From NCBI GenBank assembly GCA_030522415.1, contig CM060121.1, positions 741,001-805,000 on the forward strand: 64,000 bases of DNA. Reading direction: 5' to 3'. A program made the position numbers and the translations under genes. Below are positions 34,227 to 45,910 of this stretch, one piece after another; positions within the stretch are counted from its first letter, which is position 1; every line of letters starts with the position of its first letter. Source of the DNA: Channallabes apus. Its lineage: Eukaryota; Chordata; Actinopteri; Siluriformes; Clariidae. The notes beneath the pieces are model-generated. The model was not told where the DNA came from. It saw only the letters and a program-made list of their open reading frames with translations, and did not search any database.

Positions 34227-34369
34227 GTCTTTGTGATGTTTTTCCATTGCAGTCACAAGAGGGCGCTAATGAGGATAAACTACACTTTATAAATGAGGTG
34301 AATTAGAGTCAGGCCAAACTGTGTGTGTGTGTGTGTGTGTGTGTGAGTGTTAGAAGACAGGAACAGTGT

Positions 34370-34660
34370 TATGTTAATTAGGAACGCGGCTCACTCGCTC
34401 AGTCCAGAGAGACTCGGGCGTGTGTTCTGTACCGGATCAGACGTGTTCTGGTGTCGTTCCTGCGCGGTGTTTCGGTATCGCGGCGCCGCGTGTCTGCTGT
34501 CAGACGTTGTCGCTTTCTCCATGAGAGCCTTTTGAGATCTTTCTGAACTCGCTGGTCTGAAGACCTTCAGTGTTTCGAGTGTGTTGTTCCTCTTCTGAAG
34601 GCTCCAGTCAGTTAAAGCGGCGGCGGCGATACGGTTACGGTGAGACAGGAAATCTGCTAC
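34370..34660. promoter_or_regulatory. CpG-rich patch
   Basis: High local CpG content (CGGTATCGCGGCGCCGCGTG, later AAAGCGGCGGCGGCGATACG) in otherwise A/T-rich DNA. It could be a CpG island or a decayed repeat. No start codon with a donor was found. Confidence 0.25.
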
Positions 34661-34794
34661 TCGTCTTATTGTTTGTGTTAATTTATATTCAGCACCTCTT
34701 ACTTTCCTTTATTACAGTCATTAGTCATTTACCTGAAACACCATAAACATGTTGGCTCAGTAGGTGGCGCTGTGGAGTTCACATGGTCCTCAGT

Positions 34795-34905
34795 GTGGGG
34801 TGGGTTTCCCCAGGGTTCTCAGGTTTCCTCCCACACTCCAAAGCTTGTGCTCTGCGATGGATCGGCGCCCCCTTTAGTGTGTACACAGGGTCCATGTGCC
34901 CTGGC
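34795..34905 (+). mobile_element. Fragment of common teleost SINE-like repeat
   Basis: GTGGGGTGGGTTTCCCCAGG, then AGGTTTCCTCCCACACTCCA and the AAGCTTGTGCTCTGCGATGG segment match the body of a widespread fish interspersed repeat. It is the same family as the fragments at 2213 and 62407. Highly diverged. Confidence 0.6.
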
Positions 34906-35194
34906 GCCCCCTTCTGGTGGATGATTTTACTGATCTTTTGATTGCTTGCATATTTTTGCAACAAATTTCTTCGTTTATAACTAAACATGATATTTTCAGT
35001 TCCAACTTCCAGTGCGTGTGTGTGTGTGTGTGTGTGTGTATTGAGATATCATGACATGTTTATCCGCACGAGACGACCACAGCCAGTCGAGACGAGCCTG
35101 TTCCCCTGTGTGTCCCCTGTGTTTGTCCACATTTCTCGGTTTGTTTGCGTTCTTATCTCGCGTCTGTCTCTCGCTCCGTCTCTGCGTCTGATAG

Positions 35195-35239
<45 letters not shown>

Positions 35240-35372
35240 GTTTATTTTATATAGCGCCTTTCAAGAGACTCAAGGTCGCTTTACAATAACAAAAATGCTT
35301 ACACATAGAAAGAGACATCTGAAAAATGACAGAACAAAAATATAGATAAACATGAAAACTGGTAGTGTTTAT

Positions 35373-37727
35373 CTAACACATATTCAAAAGAGTGGAAAAA
35401 CAGGACGAGAAAAGATATGTTTTAAGGTGGGTTTTGAAATTCTGTAATGAAGAAAGATCACGGATGTGTTTGGGAATAGAATTCCAGAGTGTGGGGGCAG
35501 AAATGCTAAATGCTCGTCCTCCAAATGATGCTAATCTATGACGAGAAATTACCAGTAGACCATCATCTGCAGATCGGAGTGTGCGAGCAGGGGAGTAAGT
35601 ATGAATAAGATCTGAGATATATGGAGGGGCAAGACCATGGAGTGCTTTGAAGGTGATAAGGAGAATCTTGTATTGGATGCGGGAGCGAATGGGTAGCCAA
35701 TGAAGTTTGTGTAGGATGGGAGTGATGTGTGAGGATTTCTTTGTATAAGTGAGGACCCTAGCAGCAGAGTTCTGAATGTATTGGAGCTTATTTAATGTTG
35801 TATTTGGTAGACCATAGAAAAGAGAATTACAGTAGTCGAGTCGAGAAGTAATGAAAGCGTGGACCAGTGTCTCAGCATCCTTGATGTCTAAGAAGGGTCG
35901 TAGACGAGCTATATTACGGAGGTGATAGAAGGCAGATTTAGTAAGTGAAGAAATGTGAGGTAGAAAGGAAAGATGGGAGTCAAAAGTTATACCCAGATTT
36001 TTAACGGTGGTGGAAGATCTAACCAAGGTCCCGGAAATGTTAACAGTATCAGTACAGAGAGCTGCAATGGTTTTAGGTGAACCAACAAGTAAAAAATCTG
36101 TTTTGTCAGTATTGAGCTTGAGAAGGTTACTAGTCATCCAAGCATTTATGTCATCAATACAATCAGAAACGGTGTTAGTGGGAAAGGGATGGTAGTGTCG
36201 AAAGCTGATATAGAGTTGAGTGTCGTCTGCATAACAGTGGAAATTGAAACCATGGCGGCGGATGATTTTACCTAGAGGAAGCATGTAGATGATGAACAGT
36301 AGTGGGCCAAGAACAGAACCCTGCGGAACACCATGAGAAACAGGAGCGGTAGAAGATTTAGATTGGTGGATAGTAATATAGTGTTGTCGGTCAGACAGAT
36401 AAGAAGCGAACCAGGATAAGGCAGTTCCAGAAATACCAAGAGCAGAGAGTCGTGAGATGAGAATATTGTGAGAGATAGTATCAAATGCAGAAGAGAGGTC
36501 TAACAGAATCAAAATGCTAGCAGAGCCAGCATCAGAAGCCATAAGAAGGTCATTGACAACCTTAAGAAGCGCTGTCTCTGTACTGTGGTGAGGGCGAAAA
36601 CCGGATTGGAAACATTCATACAGATTATGAGATGACAAATAGGACTGTAGTTGAACAGCAACAACTTTTTCAAGTATTTTGGAAAGTAGCGGAAGATTTG
36701 AAATTGGTCGGTAGTTGGCCATATCAGCCGGGTCAAGGCCAGGTTTCTTTAAGACTGGTGTGACAGCTGCAGTTTTTAATTCAAGAGGAACAACACCAGT
36801 GTTCAAGATTTTAGAAATGAGAAGTGAAATAGGCCGTGAAATAACAGGTGCAGAGTATTTAAGCAGGGACGTAGGGGCAGGATCAAGGTGACAGAAAGAA
36901 GGATTGACTTTACTGAGTAATTCAGAAATAAAAGCAGGAGTTGGAGGATCGAAATCAGTAAAAATACCAGTTGCAAAGTCCATGGGGAAGTCATTTGAGT
37001 GAATAGGGGAGTATACTGTTGAAAAGAGAGAATGTATATGAGTTATTTTATTTTGGAAGTAAAGTAAGAATGACTCACAGAGATCTACAGAGTTGGTCAT
37101 AGGAGGGACAGGAGGGCTAGTGAGTTTGTTAACTACAGAAAACAGTGTTTTAGGACGGGAAGATGCATTTGTAATACGAGTAGAATAATAGCTGGAGCGT
37201 GCATTATTTAAAGCCAATTTATATAGCTGAATGTGATCCTTGTATGCAAGAAGATGCACGGTCAAGCCAGTTTTCCTATAAAGGCGTTCCAGGCGACGAC
37301 CAGTGGTTTTCAATTTGCGAAGTGAGGGGGTAAACCAGGGTGATGTATGTGTAGAAGGTACGATTCTGCATTTGAGTGGGGCGTGAATATTAAGGGCGGT
37401 AGAAAGAGCGTTATTATATTTGGCAAGAATATCAAGAGCAGAGCTGTGTTCAGTAATATCTGAAAGATGTGTCTGTACAGAATCAGTAAACAGTGAATGA
37501 TCAACAGAAGTAATTTTACGAAAAGTAATGGTTGATTTTACCCTGAGGCAGGGGAGAGGCATTTCACAATTAAGTTCAATGAGAAGGTGATCAGAAAGTC
37601 CAATCTGCGACCCATTCACAGAGACATTGCGTAAACCAGTTGTACAAATTAAATCCAGTGTGTGACCTTTTATATGTGTAGGAAAATTTATGTGCTGTAC
37701 GAGATTAAAACATTCAAAAACTGACAT
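35373..37727 (-). pseudogene. L2 ORF, endonuclease end and reverse transcriptase
   Basis: 784-codon open frame. It begins with the C-terminal half of the endonuclease (HTLDLICTTGL, LSDHLLIELN with the catalytic SDH). A linker follows, then [72 protein letters not shown] and [11 protein letters not shown] (YADD at 36222-36233). It ends in the L2 C-terminal region with [19 protein letters not shown] and LHWLPI. No internal stop in this part. With the frameshift repaired it would be one polyprotein; as it stands the N-terminus is cut off. Confidence 0.92.
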
Positions 37728-38644
37728 GAGTTCACGGGAGTCTGCACAATCTTTGTTAACATGTACTGTATGTTGAAATCACCAAGTAAGATTATAGAAG
37801 AAGACATTGCACATGTAAGGGTTAATAGCTCATGCAGTTCAGTGAAAAAATTTGAGATTGATTTGGGTGGACGATACAAGAGAATTGCAATCATAGGAAA
37901 TGTACCAGAGATTTTGAGAACTAGGTACTCAAAGGTTGAAGTTGCATGAAAGTCAATGGTTTTAACAGGAATGTTACTACGATAGACGGCAGCCAGGCCG
38001 CCACCCCTCGATGTAAGACGGGGTTTGGTCATGTAACTGTATCCAGAAGGGGTGAGAAGATTTAGGTGGAAATAGTCATTTGGTATTTGCCATGTTTCAG
38101 TAAGCAGCAAGAAGTCCAGGTCTTTATCAGTTAACAGTGTGGAGAGCACAGTAGCCTTGTTAGTAAGTGAGCGGCAGTTGAACAGCGCTAATGCAGGACG
38201 AAGCGCACAATCATTGCGTGTCTGTAGAGCAGATGGAGACGGAGATACAGTAATTAATGCAGCACGATTGATACCATGGTGGTTGGCCGGCAGCATAGAA
38301 TAGCATATATCCGAACGGTTGGACCAAATAGAAGGAATGGACGAGGATGTCACACAGCGTGATGAGAGATAGTGGCGACCGGAACGATGAACGTAGCGCG
38401 GCCGTCTAGTGATACCAAGTTCCTTGCAGAGCCTGTATGTAGATGCGTCGAGACGAGGGTGTGAATTCAGGCTTCGTAGTTGAGATAGCGAGTAGCTGAG
38501 TGCCATGACAACAACACAGCCAAGTAATAAGCCCAGTGTTAAAACTCTGAGCAAAGCAGGTACAGGAACTTTGCAAGCGGTGAGAGACATGGTTAGATGT
38601 GAAAGCACCACATCACTGACAGATGAGGAACACACATCTCTCAC
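37688..38644 (-). pseudogene. L2 ORF, N-terminal part with APE endonuclease
   Basis: 318 residues from the ATG at 38644. The first 60 residues include a hydrophobic stretch (LLRVLTLGLLLGCVVVMAL). An arginine-rich linker follows, then the start of the apurinic-like endonuclease (ALALFNCRSLTNKATVLSTL, LLLTETW, SRGGGLAAVYRS, ending LLGDFNI). The endonuclease nicks the target DNA to prime reverse transcription. Right after GDFNI the frame shifts: about seven extra bases (within 37761-37775) separate it from the rest of the domain. Confidence 0.88.
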
Positions 38645-38879
38645 AATAAAATGCAGGAGAGCTGCAACACTCTTGTCGCCGAATGATTAGCGCAATACAG
38701 ACCTTATCAGTCAAATCAGATGGCAGGGGGGTGCCTCACCATCCGATATACTGTCCACAATAGATAGACGAAGGAGTGGAGACTCACCCGTCAGCTATGT
38801 AGGAGGCCTGAAGGAGCGCGAAGGCCGACAGGCAGCAGCAGAGCAGAGTTGTGCAGGTAGCTAGCGATGGCTAGACGCA

Positions 38880-39241
38880 ATCCAGTCGGAGTATAATCCA
38901 CAGTGAAAGAACAACAGTAGAGTCATAAACAATAATCCAACAGTCAGGTGTCCAGGAAAGGAGATGTAGCAGGGCGATCAATTAGAGTTATAATCCACAG
39001 TGAGATAACAACAATAGGGCCATAAACAATCCAGATGTTGAGAGGAGGAGAGGAGAAAAATGGACGGGAAGGAGAACGCGGCAAAACGCGGCGAAACTAA
39101 AACAGACACGTAAACGTTCAACAAAACAACAAAAGCCGCACACAGCGTACTCAAACAGAGAAAACGAACACGAGAAAACAAACACGAGAAACGTTCCAGC
39201 AAGAAGCGGCAGCCAAACGCGCACAGCGTACTCTCACAGGA
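38880..39241 (-). repeat. Two-copy repeat in the L2 leader
   Basis: TATAATCCACAGTGARAKAA plus CATAAACAAT occurs at about 38892-38935 and again at 38988-39032 (period about 97 bp). GCACAGCGTACTC / ACACAGCGTACTC also occurs twice (about 39136 and 39219). Such repeated leader blocks often carry LINE promoter activity. Confidence 0.65.
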
Positions 39242-39820
39242 ACCGAAAATGTTTTCTGTGTGACGTCATCATCATCATCTGTTATCATCATCATTATTAC
39301 CATGCTAGAATAGTGCACGCCTCCCTAGCGCACCCTCCCTAGCGATCCCTAGCATTAGATCTCATGACCTCCTCTGACCCACGATGTGCAGTGATGTAAA
39401 GAGTTTGTTCTCCTCTTATCCATCCATCCTCCAGCACGCTGACCAGGTTTACTGAATATGTACATGACGGATACGCAGGATGTTTTTACGCTAATACGCA
39501 GCAGCTTGTCAGCTCCGAGGTTAGACTCGGTTTTATCGTCGTCGCGGTTTGAACTTGAGCGCGCACAAGCGCTGACCCGAATCACTCCGTCATTCCAAAG
39601 TGAGCGTGAAAGTGTCGGTGTGAAATGAAGTTGAAGAATGTTACAGATTTATGAAGCGTCGAGTCGTATCTCGTGACTCACGAGGAAGGAAGGAACGTCG
39701 CAGGCGGTACAAACTGTTCTGAGTGACGCAAATCAGTGTCGCGGTCCTGACTCGGCCCGCTGAGGCTCGGCGGTGTTCATGACACACGGAGTAATTCACG
39801 TCAGTCAGGGTTAGCAATGC
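39242..39820. other. No gene seen
   Basis: Contains a short ATC run (39268-39292) and a CTCCCTAGCG triplicate (39326-39355). CpG is fairly frequent in 39480-39790, but no exon was identified. Confidence 0.4.
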
Positions 39821-39823
39821 TAA

Positions 39824-40128
39824 CTCTCTCCCTCTCTCTCTCTCATCTCTCCCCCAGCTCCTCACGCTCCCCCCCCTCCCTCTCCCTCTCACTCTCTCTC
39901 ATCTCCCCCTCTCCCTCTCTCTCTAATCTCTCCCCCAGCTCCTCATGCCCCCCCCCCGCTCTCTCCCTCTCTCTCTCTCACTCCCCCCCCCCCCCCTCTC
40001 CCTCTCCCCCCCCCCTCCCTCTCCCTCTCCCTCCCTCTCTCCCTCTCTCTCTCCCTCCCCCTCTCCCTCTCTCTCTCCCTCCCCCTCTCCCTCTCTCTCT
40101 CCCTCCCTCTCCCTCTCCCCGATCGATG
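39824..40128. repeat. 300-bp polypyrimidine (C/T) tract
   Basis: Almost purely C and T on the plus strand, with internal CTCATGCCCCC / CTCACGCTCCC repeats. Long mirror-like homopurine-homopyrimidine runs can form triplex (H-DNA). Proline/serine frames here are low complexity. Confidence 0.95.
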
Positions 40129-40428
40129 CTGCAGATTGCCCTGACAGAATTAAAGCAGAACACACTGGCTTGTATTTACTTCTCGTGCAGATCCCCAGCG
40201 GGACCCGGAGCTCACAGAGGGCAGGAACAGAAAACCCAAAGCGGCGGAGTGACAGCAGGCAGCGGTGTTTAGAGAAGCCGAGCGCAAGCAGCACTGAGCC
40301 TTTCACACCTCCACAATGGCAGAGCGCTTTCAGGGGCTGAAGGAGGCAATTTGTACAAAAAACAGAAAGTTTACAAAGCCTGTGTGTTCTGATTGAGAAA
40401 CTGCCAAACTCGCAGTCGCCCCACTGGG

Positions 40429-40431
<3 letters not shown>

Positions 40432-40469
<38 letters not shown>

Positions 40470-40531
40470 AGGGAGAATGTGTGTGTGTGTTGTGTTGTGC
40501 TGTATGTGTGTGTGTGTGTGTTGTGTTGTGC

Positions 40532-40582
<51 letters not shown>
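40432..40582. repeat. (TG)n with two TGTTGTGTTGTGCTGTA interruptions
   Basis: About 150 bp. The interrupted unit (TGTTGTGCTGTATGTG) is duplicated with a period of about 36 bp. Confidence 0.95.
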
Positions 40583-40584
<2 letters not shown>

Positions 40585-40777
40585 TGCTGAAGCAGCTCAT
40601 TTGTCAGTGGAGTGGACATGCTGTTCGAGAGCCTGCACCGGATCTCATCTCAGGCTCAGAGAGAGTTTACATTTATTTATTTTATTTATTTTTTGGTTTT
40701 GTTTGTGTACCTAATATGATATTCTCTCATATCTAATATGTTTATAATGCGAATAAACTTCTTCTGGACTGAACTGA

Positions 40778-40911
40778 CACAGAGACACAGAGACACACAG
40801 AGAGAGACAGAGAGAGAGAGAGACAGAGAGAGAGAGAGAGACACAGAGACAGACAGAGAGAGAGAGACACAGAGAGAGAGAGAGACACAGAGACACACAG
40901 AGAGAGAGAGA
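40778..40911. repeat. Purine-rich GACA/GAGA array
   Basis: Mixture of ACAGAGAC, AGAGAGAG and ACACAGAG units over about 130 bp. Confidence 0.9.
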
Positions 40912-41054
40912 TCTCTGTAGAACCCTGTAGACGTTCTGACATGACGTTTCTCTGCATCACAGATGCTCACGTGTGTAAAGTGTGTTTAATTACACAGGAG
41001 GTGAGAACGTTCTGTCGTGTTCTCCAGCTCTCCTCATTCGGCACAGACCTTCTC

Positions 41055-41165
41055 CTGCGCTCTGATTGGTCAGAAGGTGTTGATTAATTCTCTCTAACAG
41101 CAGGTTTATATTAATGCACTGATTGTGGTTCTCTAATAAACACACTGTTGTGTTCTGTGGTGTGA
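41055..41165 (+). repeat. 5' part of dispersed X-box repeat family
   Basis: CTCTGATTGGTCAGAAGGTG, then TTGATTAATTCTCTCTAACA, nearly identical to 58277-58320. Only the 5' part is present. Confidence 0.55.
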
Positions 41166-41180
41166 GAGGAAAGAAGCGCT

Positions 41181-41430
41181 GTTAGACCGACACGCCCCTT
41201 CACCTGTCGGCCCGACACGCCCCTTCACCTGCCGGACCGACACGCCCCTTCACCTGCCGGACCGACACGCCCCTTCACCTGTTAGACCGACACGCCCCTT
41301 CACCTGCCGGACCGACACGCCCCTTTACCTGTCGGACCGACACACCCCTTCACCTGCCGGACCGACACGCCCCTTCACCTGCCGGACCGACACGCCCCTT
41401 CACCTGTCGGACCGACACGCCCCTTCACCT
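41181..41430. repeat. 25-bp minisatellite, ten copies
   Basis: Exactly 250 bp of the unit CCGACACGCCCCTTCACCTG plus YCGGA. Copies differ at only a few positions (GTTAGA/GTCGGA/GCCGGA), so the array is young or homogenised. Each unit holds an ACGCCCC (KLF/EGR-like) word. Confidence 0.97.
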
Positions 41431-41539
41431 CACCGCCCCGGGGTTGTTTAATTTCCTGTTCGAGTGTGTCGTGGTGTGTGTTTTTTATTGTACTGTAAAA
41501 AGGCACACGTGTGTATTTGAGACGTTTTGGGTCAAACCT

Positions 41540-41775
41540 CACGTGACCTCTAGGGTTCCTCTCAAGGTTTCTTCCTATTACCATCTCAGGGAGTTTTTCC
41601 TTGCCACTGTCGCCCTCGGCTTGCTCACCAGGGAATATCTGAACATTTTGATTCACACACATTCACATTCCATACAAACTTAAATAATTCTTTTGATTGT
41701 GTGAAGCTGTTTTGAGACAATGTCAATTGTTAAAAGCGCTATACAAATAAAACTGAATTGAATTGTATTGAACCT
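41540..41775 (+). mobile_element. L2 LINE 3' UTR fragment
   Basis: GGGTTCCTCTCAAGGTTTCT, then CCATCTCAGGGAGTTTTTCC and TTGCCACTGTCGCC form the usual fish L2 3' UTR. It ends AAAGCGCTATACAAATAAAA, then GAATTGAATTG. The same family as 6811-9019 but on the plus strand. Confidence 0.88.
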
Positions 41776-42407
41776 CTGACATGTGAACGAGACACGAAGG
41801 TCATGTGACCTGCGAGAGCAGATATTTTTTTTTACACTTTAATTCTGTTATAAAAACATGTAAAGAAACAAAAGCTCAGCTCTGTAATATGAATGATTTA
41901 GTTTTAATAATTGATGCGTGCTGAAACTTGATGAAAGGTTTTATGTATTTGGGAGGATTTTGGTCTCAACAGTGTGGGGGGGGGGTGTATTTACTTATTT
42001 ATTTATTTATTTATTTATAGCTGATTATCTTATCTTAACATTCTGTCTCCGAGATGTTTTCTGTTTCGCGACGATGATGGACGTGACATTAAGAATGACT
42101 GACAGTCTCTAAAAGCTGCAGGTTTTCATTTTATCCTGAAAACAAAAGGGACTAAAGGGAACAGCTGTAAACTCACCAGCGCACTCAATATTTCATGAGG
42201 ATTCACAGCTACTGCGGGAATTCACTGGAATATAAGAAATGTCAACACGAGTCCAGAGTGCCACATTAGAACCGGATTATCTCTCAGAACCTCAGAGGAG
42301 ACGAGTGTCGGGCGGGGTCAGAGAGAGAGAGAGGGAGAGAGAGAGAGACACGAGTCGGATCGGGAGGTCACCTGATCTTCTGTGCTAAAGATACAACAGA
42401 ACCTCAA

Positions 42408-43085
42408 AACTTAATCCGCTCCGGAGGCGAGTGCTTAAGGTGAACTTTCATATTTAATTTCAAAGCATTGTCCCAGGAGATACTGTAAATGCAGAGAATC
42501 CATTCCAGCCACTTAAAAATAAATAGACATTAAACCTCACTTAACCTTAATTTATAATTAAATTAACTCAAAAACAAACTCAAATTTTACATCAAATTAA
42601 AATTTGTGCGATATGAAGTGAAATGCTTATACGACCCCCACTGACCTTACAAAAAAGATTATCAATAAGAAATAAATTATGGAATAAAATAAGAAATAAA
42701 ATGTAGAAAGACTTAGTTGCAGAATAAAATACAAGAACAAAATATAAAAAACATGTACAGGAATGTTTTTTAAAAATAAAATAGACAATAATTTTGACTA
42801 TAAAACGAAGGAAAATATGGAAATTGATATAGAATTTAAATAGAAATGTCTGGGGAGTTTGTAAATATGCATGAATGTGAAGATGTAATGACCATAAATA
42901 CGCAATATTCAAAAGTGTGCAAAATGAAATAGAAATGTGAAAGCGGCTCCCGTCCATGATGACACACACGTGACCCGTGCTGCTGTGTCTTCACTAAATC
43001 CTACACAAAATGCAAAATCCCACAAAACCGTTTACACTGACGAACACGTTTTGATCGGCTCCCGGACGCACGCGTGACTTAGCCG
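42408..43085. mobile_element. Decayed pogo-like element with a nested LINE tail
   Basis: 42408-42540 (CAGAACCTCAAAACTTAATC, CGCTCCGGAGGCGAGTGC) resembles the left end of pogo/Tigger-type fish elements, compare 31506. From about 42600 the sequence switches to an A/T-rich LINE 3' tail (GTGAAATGCTTATACGACC) like 471-775, read on the minus strand. A possible right part resumes after about 42955. The boundaries are approximate. Confidence 0.4.
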
Positions 43086-43478
43086 GCGGTCGGTTCGGCT
43101 CGATTTATTCACCTGTATGCCGAAATACTTGACAAGCTGAGACTAATTTCTTGGAGAACTTCATAAAGGAGGTCATTGGTCTGCCTGTGTACGACTCTAC
43201 ACTGTTTAATCTCTGTGACGCTTCTCGGCCTGGAATATAACCATGAATGCTAACTCGGAAAATCATCAGCTCACAGGACTCAAACTGCAACATATCAGTT
43301 TTATTATTTTATCTTCTTTCGTCCCTTCAAGACTCAAAATAACACTTACATGACTCGCACACGGCCGATATTCTAATTACGACTGCAGTACCTTCAGTGA
43401 ACAGCAGAGGGAACATCTGAATATTACACACCGCCCCTTTAAGGTTGTGCATCAAGTAGCTGTGCTCATTCTAGTGCA

Positions 43479-43512
<34 letters not shown>

Positions 43513-43895
43513 AAAGACTTAACGTTTAATGTTCTTCTGTGATTTTCTTCTCGTTAAGTTTGTTTTGTGGCAGCGCGCATCACACCGTGTCCACTACACA
43601 TATGCCTGTCCACTCCCCCCCCCCCCCCATAGCACACACACACACACACACACACACCTGCTTCACTGTATCTAACACGTGCTCCAGTACAGTGAGTGCA
43701 CTAATAGCAGGAGTGTTTCCAGACGCCTCAGGGTTGCCAGATTAGATCTCGATGTTCAGCCAAATCCCACTTTAAATCTATTTAGTTCACTCTGTTCCAA
43801 AAGATGAGGGTTAAATCATTACTCTCAATGCAGTTATAAAATAAAACATCAAATGTTATTTTAGAGTTTATAAAAAGATAATTAATAAATGCACT

Positions 43896-43936
<41 letters not shown>

Positions 43937-44090
43937 GCATGCGCTGGGTGTGTGTGAGCGCATGAAAGGCTGTTTGGCATCCTGCCAAGTTTTTTTTTCC
44001 TGAGACTGTTTATTTATTTAATTTTTCTTTAATCAGTAAATGTTTTTTAGTTTAAATAAAAGTTTTAAAGTGAGAGAGAGAGAGTGGGCG
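43086..44090. other. Microsatellites, no gene seen
   Basis: Contains (ATT)n at about 43480-43511, a C-run plus CA run (43616-43660) and a (CT)n run (43899-43932). No supported exon. Confidence 0.5.
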
Positions 44091-44097
44091 GGGCCCC

Positions 44098-44897
44098 ATG
44101 GTCTCTGAGGCCGGTGTAGAGACTCTGTCCCTCCGGCATGGTGTCAGGTGTCCCCCGGGGGACGGGGTGCCGATAGAGGACGTGTTGTTAGCGGTGGGGC
44201 AGCAGGTCGGGTGTGAGAACATCTACTCCGCCTCCCGGATGAATAAAGCGGTGGTGGTGTTCGTGAACAGGGTCGACCTCACGAGTGCACTGACACGGAG
44301 TGGAATATGTGTGAGAGGAGCCGCTGTTAAAGTCACCCCTCTGTCTGTGCCCGCGGCGCGGATGGTCATATCCGACGTGCCTCCGTTCATAAAGGACGAG
44401 GCTATAATGAAGGAGCTGGCCTGTTTCGGGAAGTTCATCGGCCCCATGAGAGCCACATCCCGCTCGGGTGTAAGAGCTCCAACATGCAGCACATCCTGTC
44501 CTTCCGCAGGCAGGTGCTTATGATCTTAAATAAATGTAAAGAGGGGGACAGCGGCTACACCGTCTTCACCACCACGGAGCTGCTGAGGTGTTTCGAGTGC
44601 GATGACGTGGGACACAAGAGGCTGTGCTGTGCAGCCGCGGAGCTTGCGCGGCGACACGCCCGGGACGCAGCGGCACGAGGACAGTCAGCGGGAGAACACC
44701 GGGGAGGCGGAGCCGGCCAGGTCGGCCCTGAACACACCACCACCACCACAGAGACACACACCGCACCGGGAGCGGACAATAACACCGATACTACTGTAAA
44801 CACTGTGAGTACAGTATTATCCTGTGCAGAGAGTGACCCCGCCCCTAATGCAGACTCCGCCCCTAAAATCTTCATAGAAGATATACAGCAACCATAA
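44098..44897 (+). pseudogene. LINE ORF1 (Gag-like) with zinc knuckle
   Basis: The first part (44098-44523, from ATG MVSEAGVETLSLRHGVR) contains VVVFVNRVDLTSALTRSG and VISDVPPFIKDEAIMKELAC, matching the RNA-binding region of fish Tx1/L1 ORF1 proteins. A single missing base near 44468 shifts the frame. The second part (44484-44897) continues with MQHILSFRRQVLMILNK and a knuckle CFECDDVGHKRLCC (from 44589), then a Thr/Asp-rich tail. ORF1 coats the LINE RNA. One lesion only, so the copy is not ancient. Confidence 0.82.
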
Positions 44898-45361
44898 ACC
44901 AGCACACCACCACCGACACCTAAACAAAAAGAGCACAACAATAAACATCCAGGAACAAACAGACCGATACCTAGAGGAACTAGAACAGATACAGATACCG
45001 GAATTAAAAAAGAAACATTTAGAAAGAATGTTATTAATAAAGGAAAAAGCAACCGACACTCAGGAGGAAGAAAAAGTGGACGGAAACTAAACAAACCAAA
45101 AACAACAAACAAGACTTTATGACTGAATCTAAAATGAAAAGAAAAATTAAGAAAAAAACAATTTGTAGGGTTTGGTGGGATGGAGGGTCACAGGTTTTCT
45201 TTTCCTAATTAAAATAAATGTACATATGTTTAAATATTGTGTATGGGTGCACGTATGAGTGTGTGCATGCTGTGTGTGTGTATGTGTGTATATGTAAATT
45301 TGTAAATATTTGGTAAACTTAGTCACTTTTAATTTTGTAACAATAAAGTGAGTTTAAAACC
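44098..45361 (+). mobile_element. ORF1-only Tx1/L1-like LINE
   Basis: A broken ORF1 (44098-44897) is followed, without any endonuclease or reverse transcriptase, by about 460 bp of A-rich and 3' UTR-like sequence. It ends ACAATAAAGTGAGTTTAAAA (about 45342-45361), a terminal signal typical of fish L1/Tx1 copies. The element therefore lacks ORF2, like mammalian half-L1 copies. Direct flanking repeats were not found. Confidence 0.7.
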
Positions 45362-45370
45362 TCAAAAACC

Positions 45371-45378
45371 CCTCTCTC

Positions 45379-45418
<40 letters not shown>
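45371..45418. repeat. (CT)n microsatellite
   Basis: CT run with one GT interruption, directly after the LINE end. Confidence 0.95.
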
Positions 45419-45419
<1 letters not shown>

Positions 45420-45874
45420 ATGTCTCTGAGACAGAAGGGTTTTAACAGGAGCAGCTTCAGGCTGCAATAAAGCAGCAATTATTTATTCATTCATTCATCC
45501 ATCATGTTCGGTTCAGCCAGTGGCAGGAGGTCGCCTGTCCTCCACGTGCCTGTGTGTGTTCCTGCTGCGTTCTCTGGTTTGTACCAAGAATATGGATTTG
45601 TGAAGATAAATGACTTCCTAGATGTGAGTGAGTGTGTGACCCACCCTGGAGTGTATTCTCACCTCATTCGCTTCATTACCAGAACAGCATCCACTAAACT
45701 CCTGATCTGGATAAATGAAAATGAATAAATGAGTAGCAGTAAAGGGGTGTGTTTACTTTTGATTTTAGTCAGTATATGTCTAAATAAAAATCAGATTAAT
45801 ACATCTCACATGTGTTCAGTACAGAATCCTCAATCAGTCGCATGATTTCTAATATTCCACAAACACTGAGTCCA

Positions 45875-45910
<36 letters not shown>

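Larger units (their letters stand above)
35196..39241 (-). mobile_element. Near full-length L2-type LINE
   Basis: About 4.05 kb on the minus strand. From its 5' end (about 39241): a leader with two copies of a repeat block, an APE endonuclease gene segment, a reverse transcriptase, and a 3' end reading AAAGGCGCTATATAAAATAA that runs into an (ATT)n tail (35196-35239). The RT gives the L2/Maui-type signature [11 protein letters not shown]. The only clear coding lesion seen is a short insertion near 37765. The (AAT)n microsatellite is the LINE's own tail. Confidence 0.9.

Noticed and set aside
39923..40600. 225-residue minus-strand frame with Arg/Gly/Glu and Thr/His runs
   Set aside because: Covers the polypyrimidine tract and TG repeats; composition is that of the repeats.
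44555..45112. 185-residue minus-strand frame with hydrophobic segments
   Set aside because: Antisense to the LINE ORF1 and its A-rich tail; T-rich antisense explains the Phe/Leu runs.
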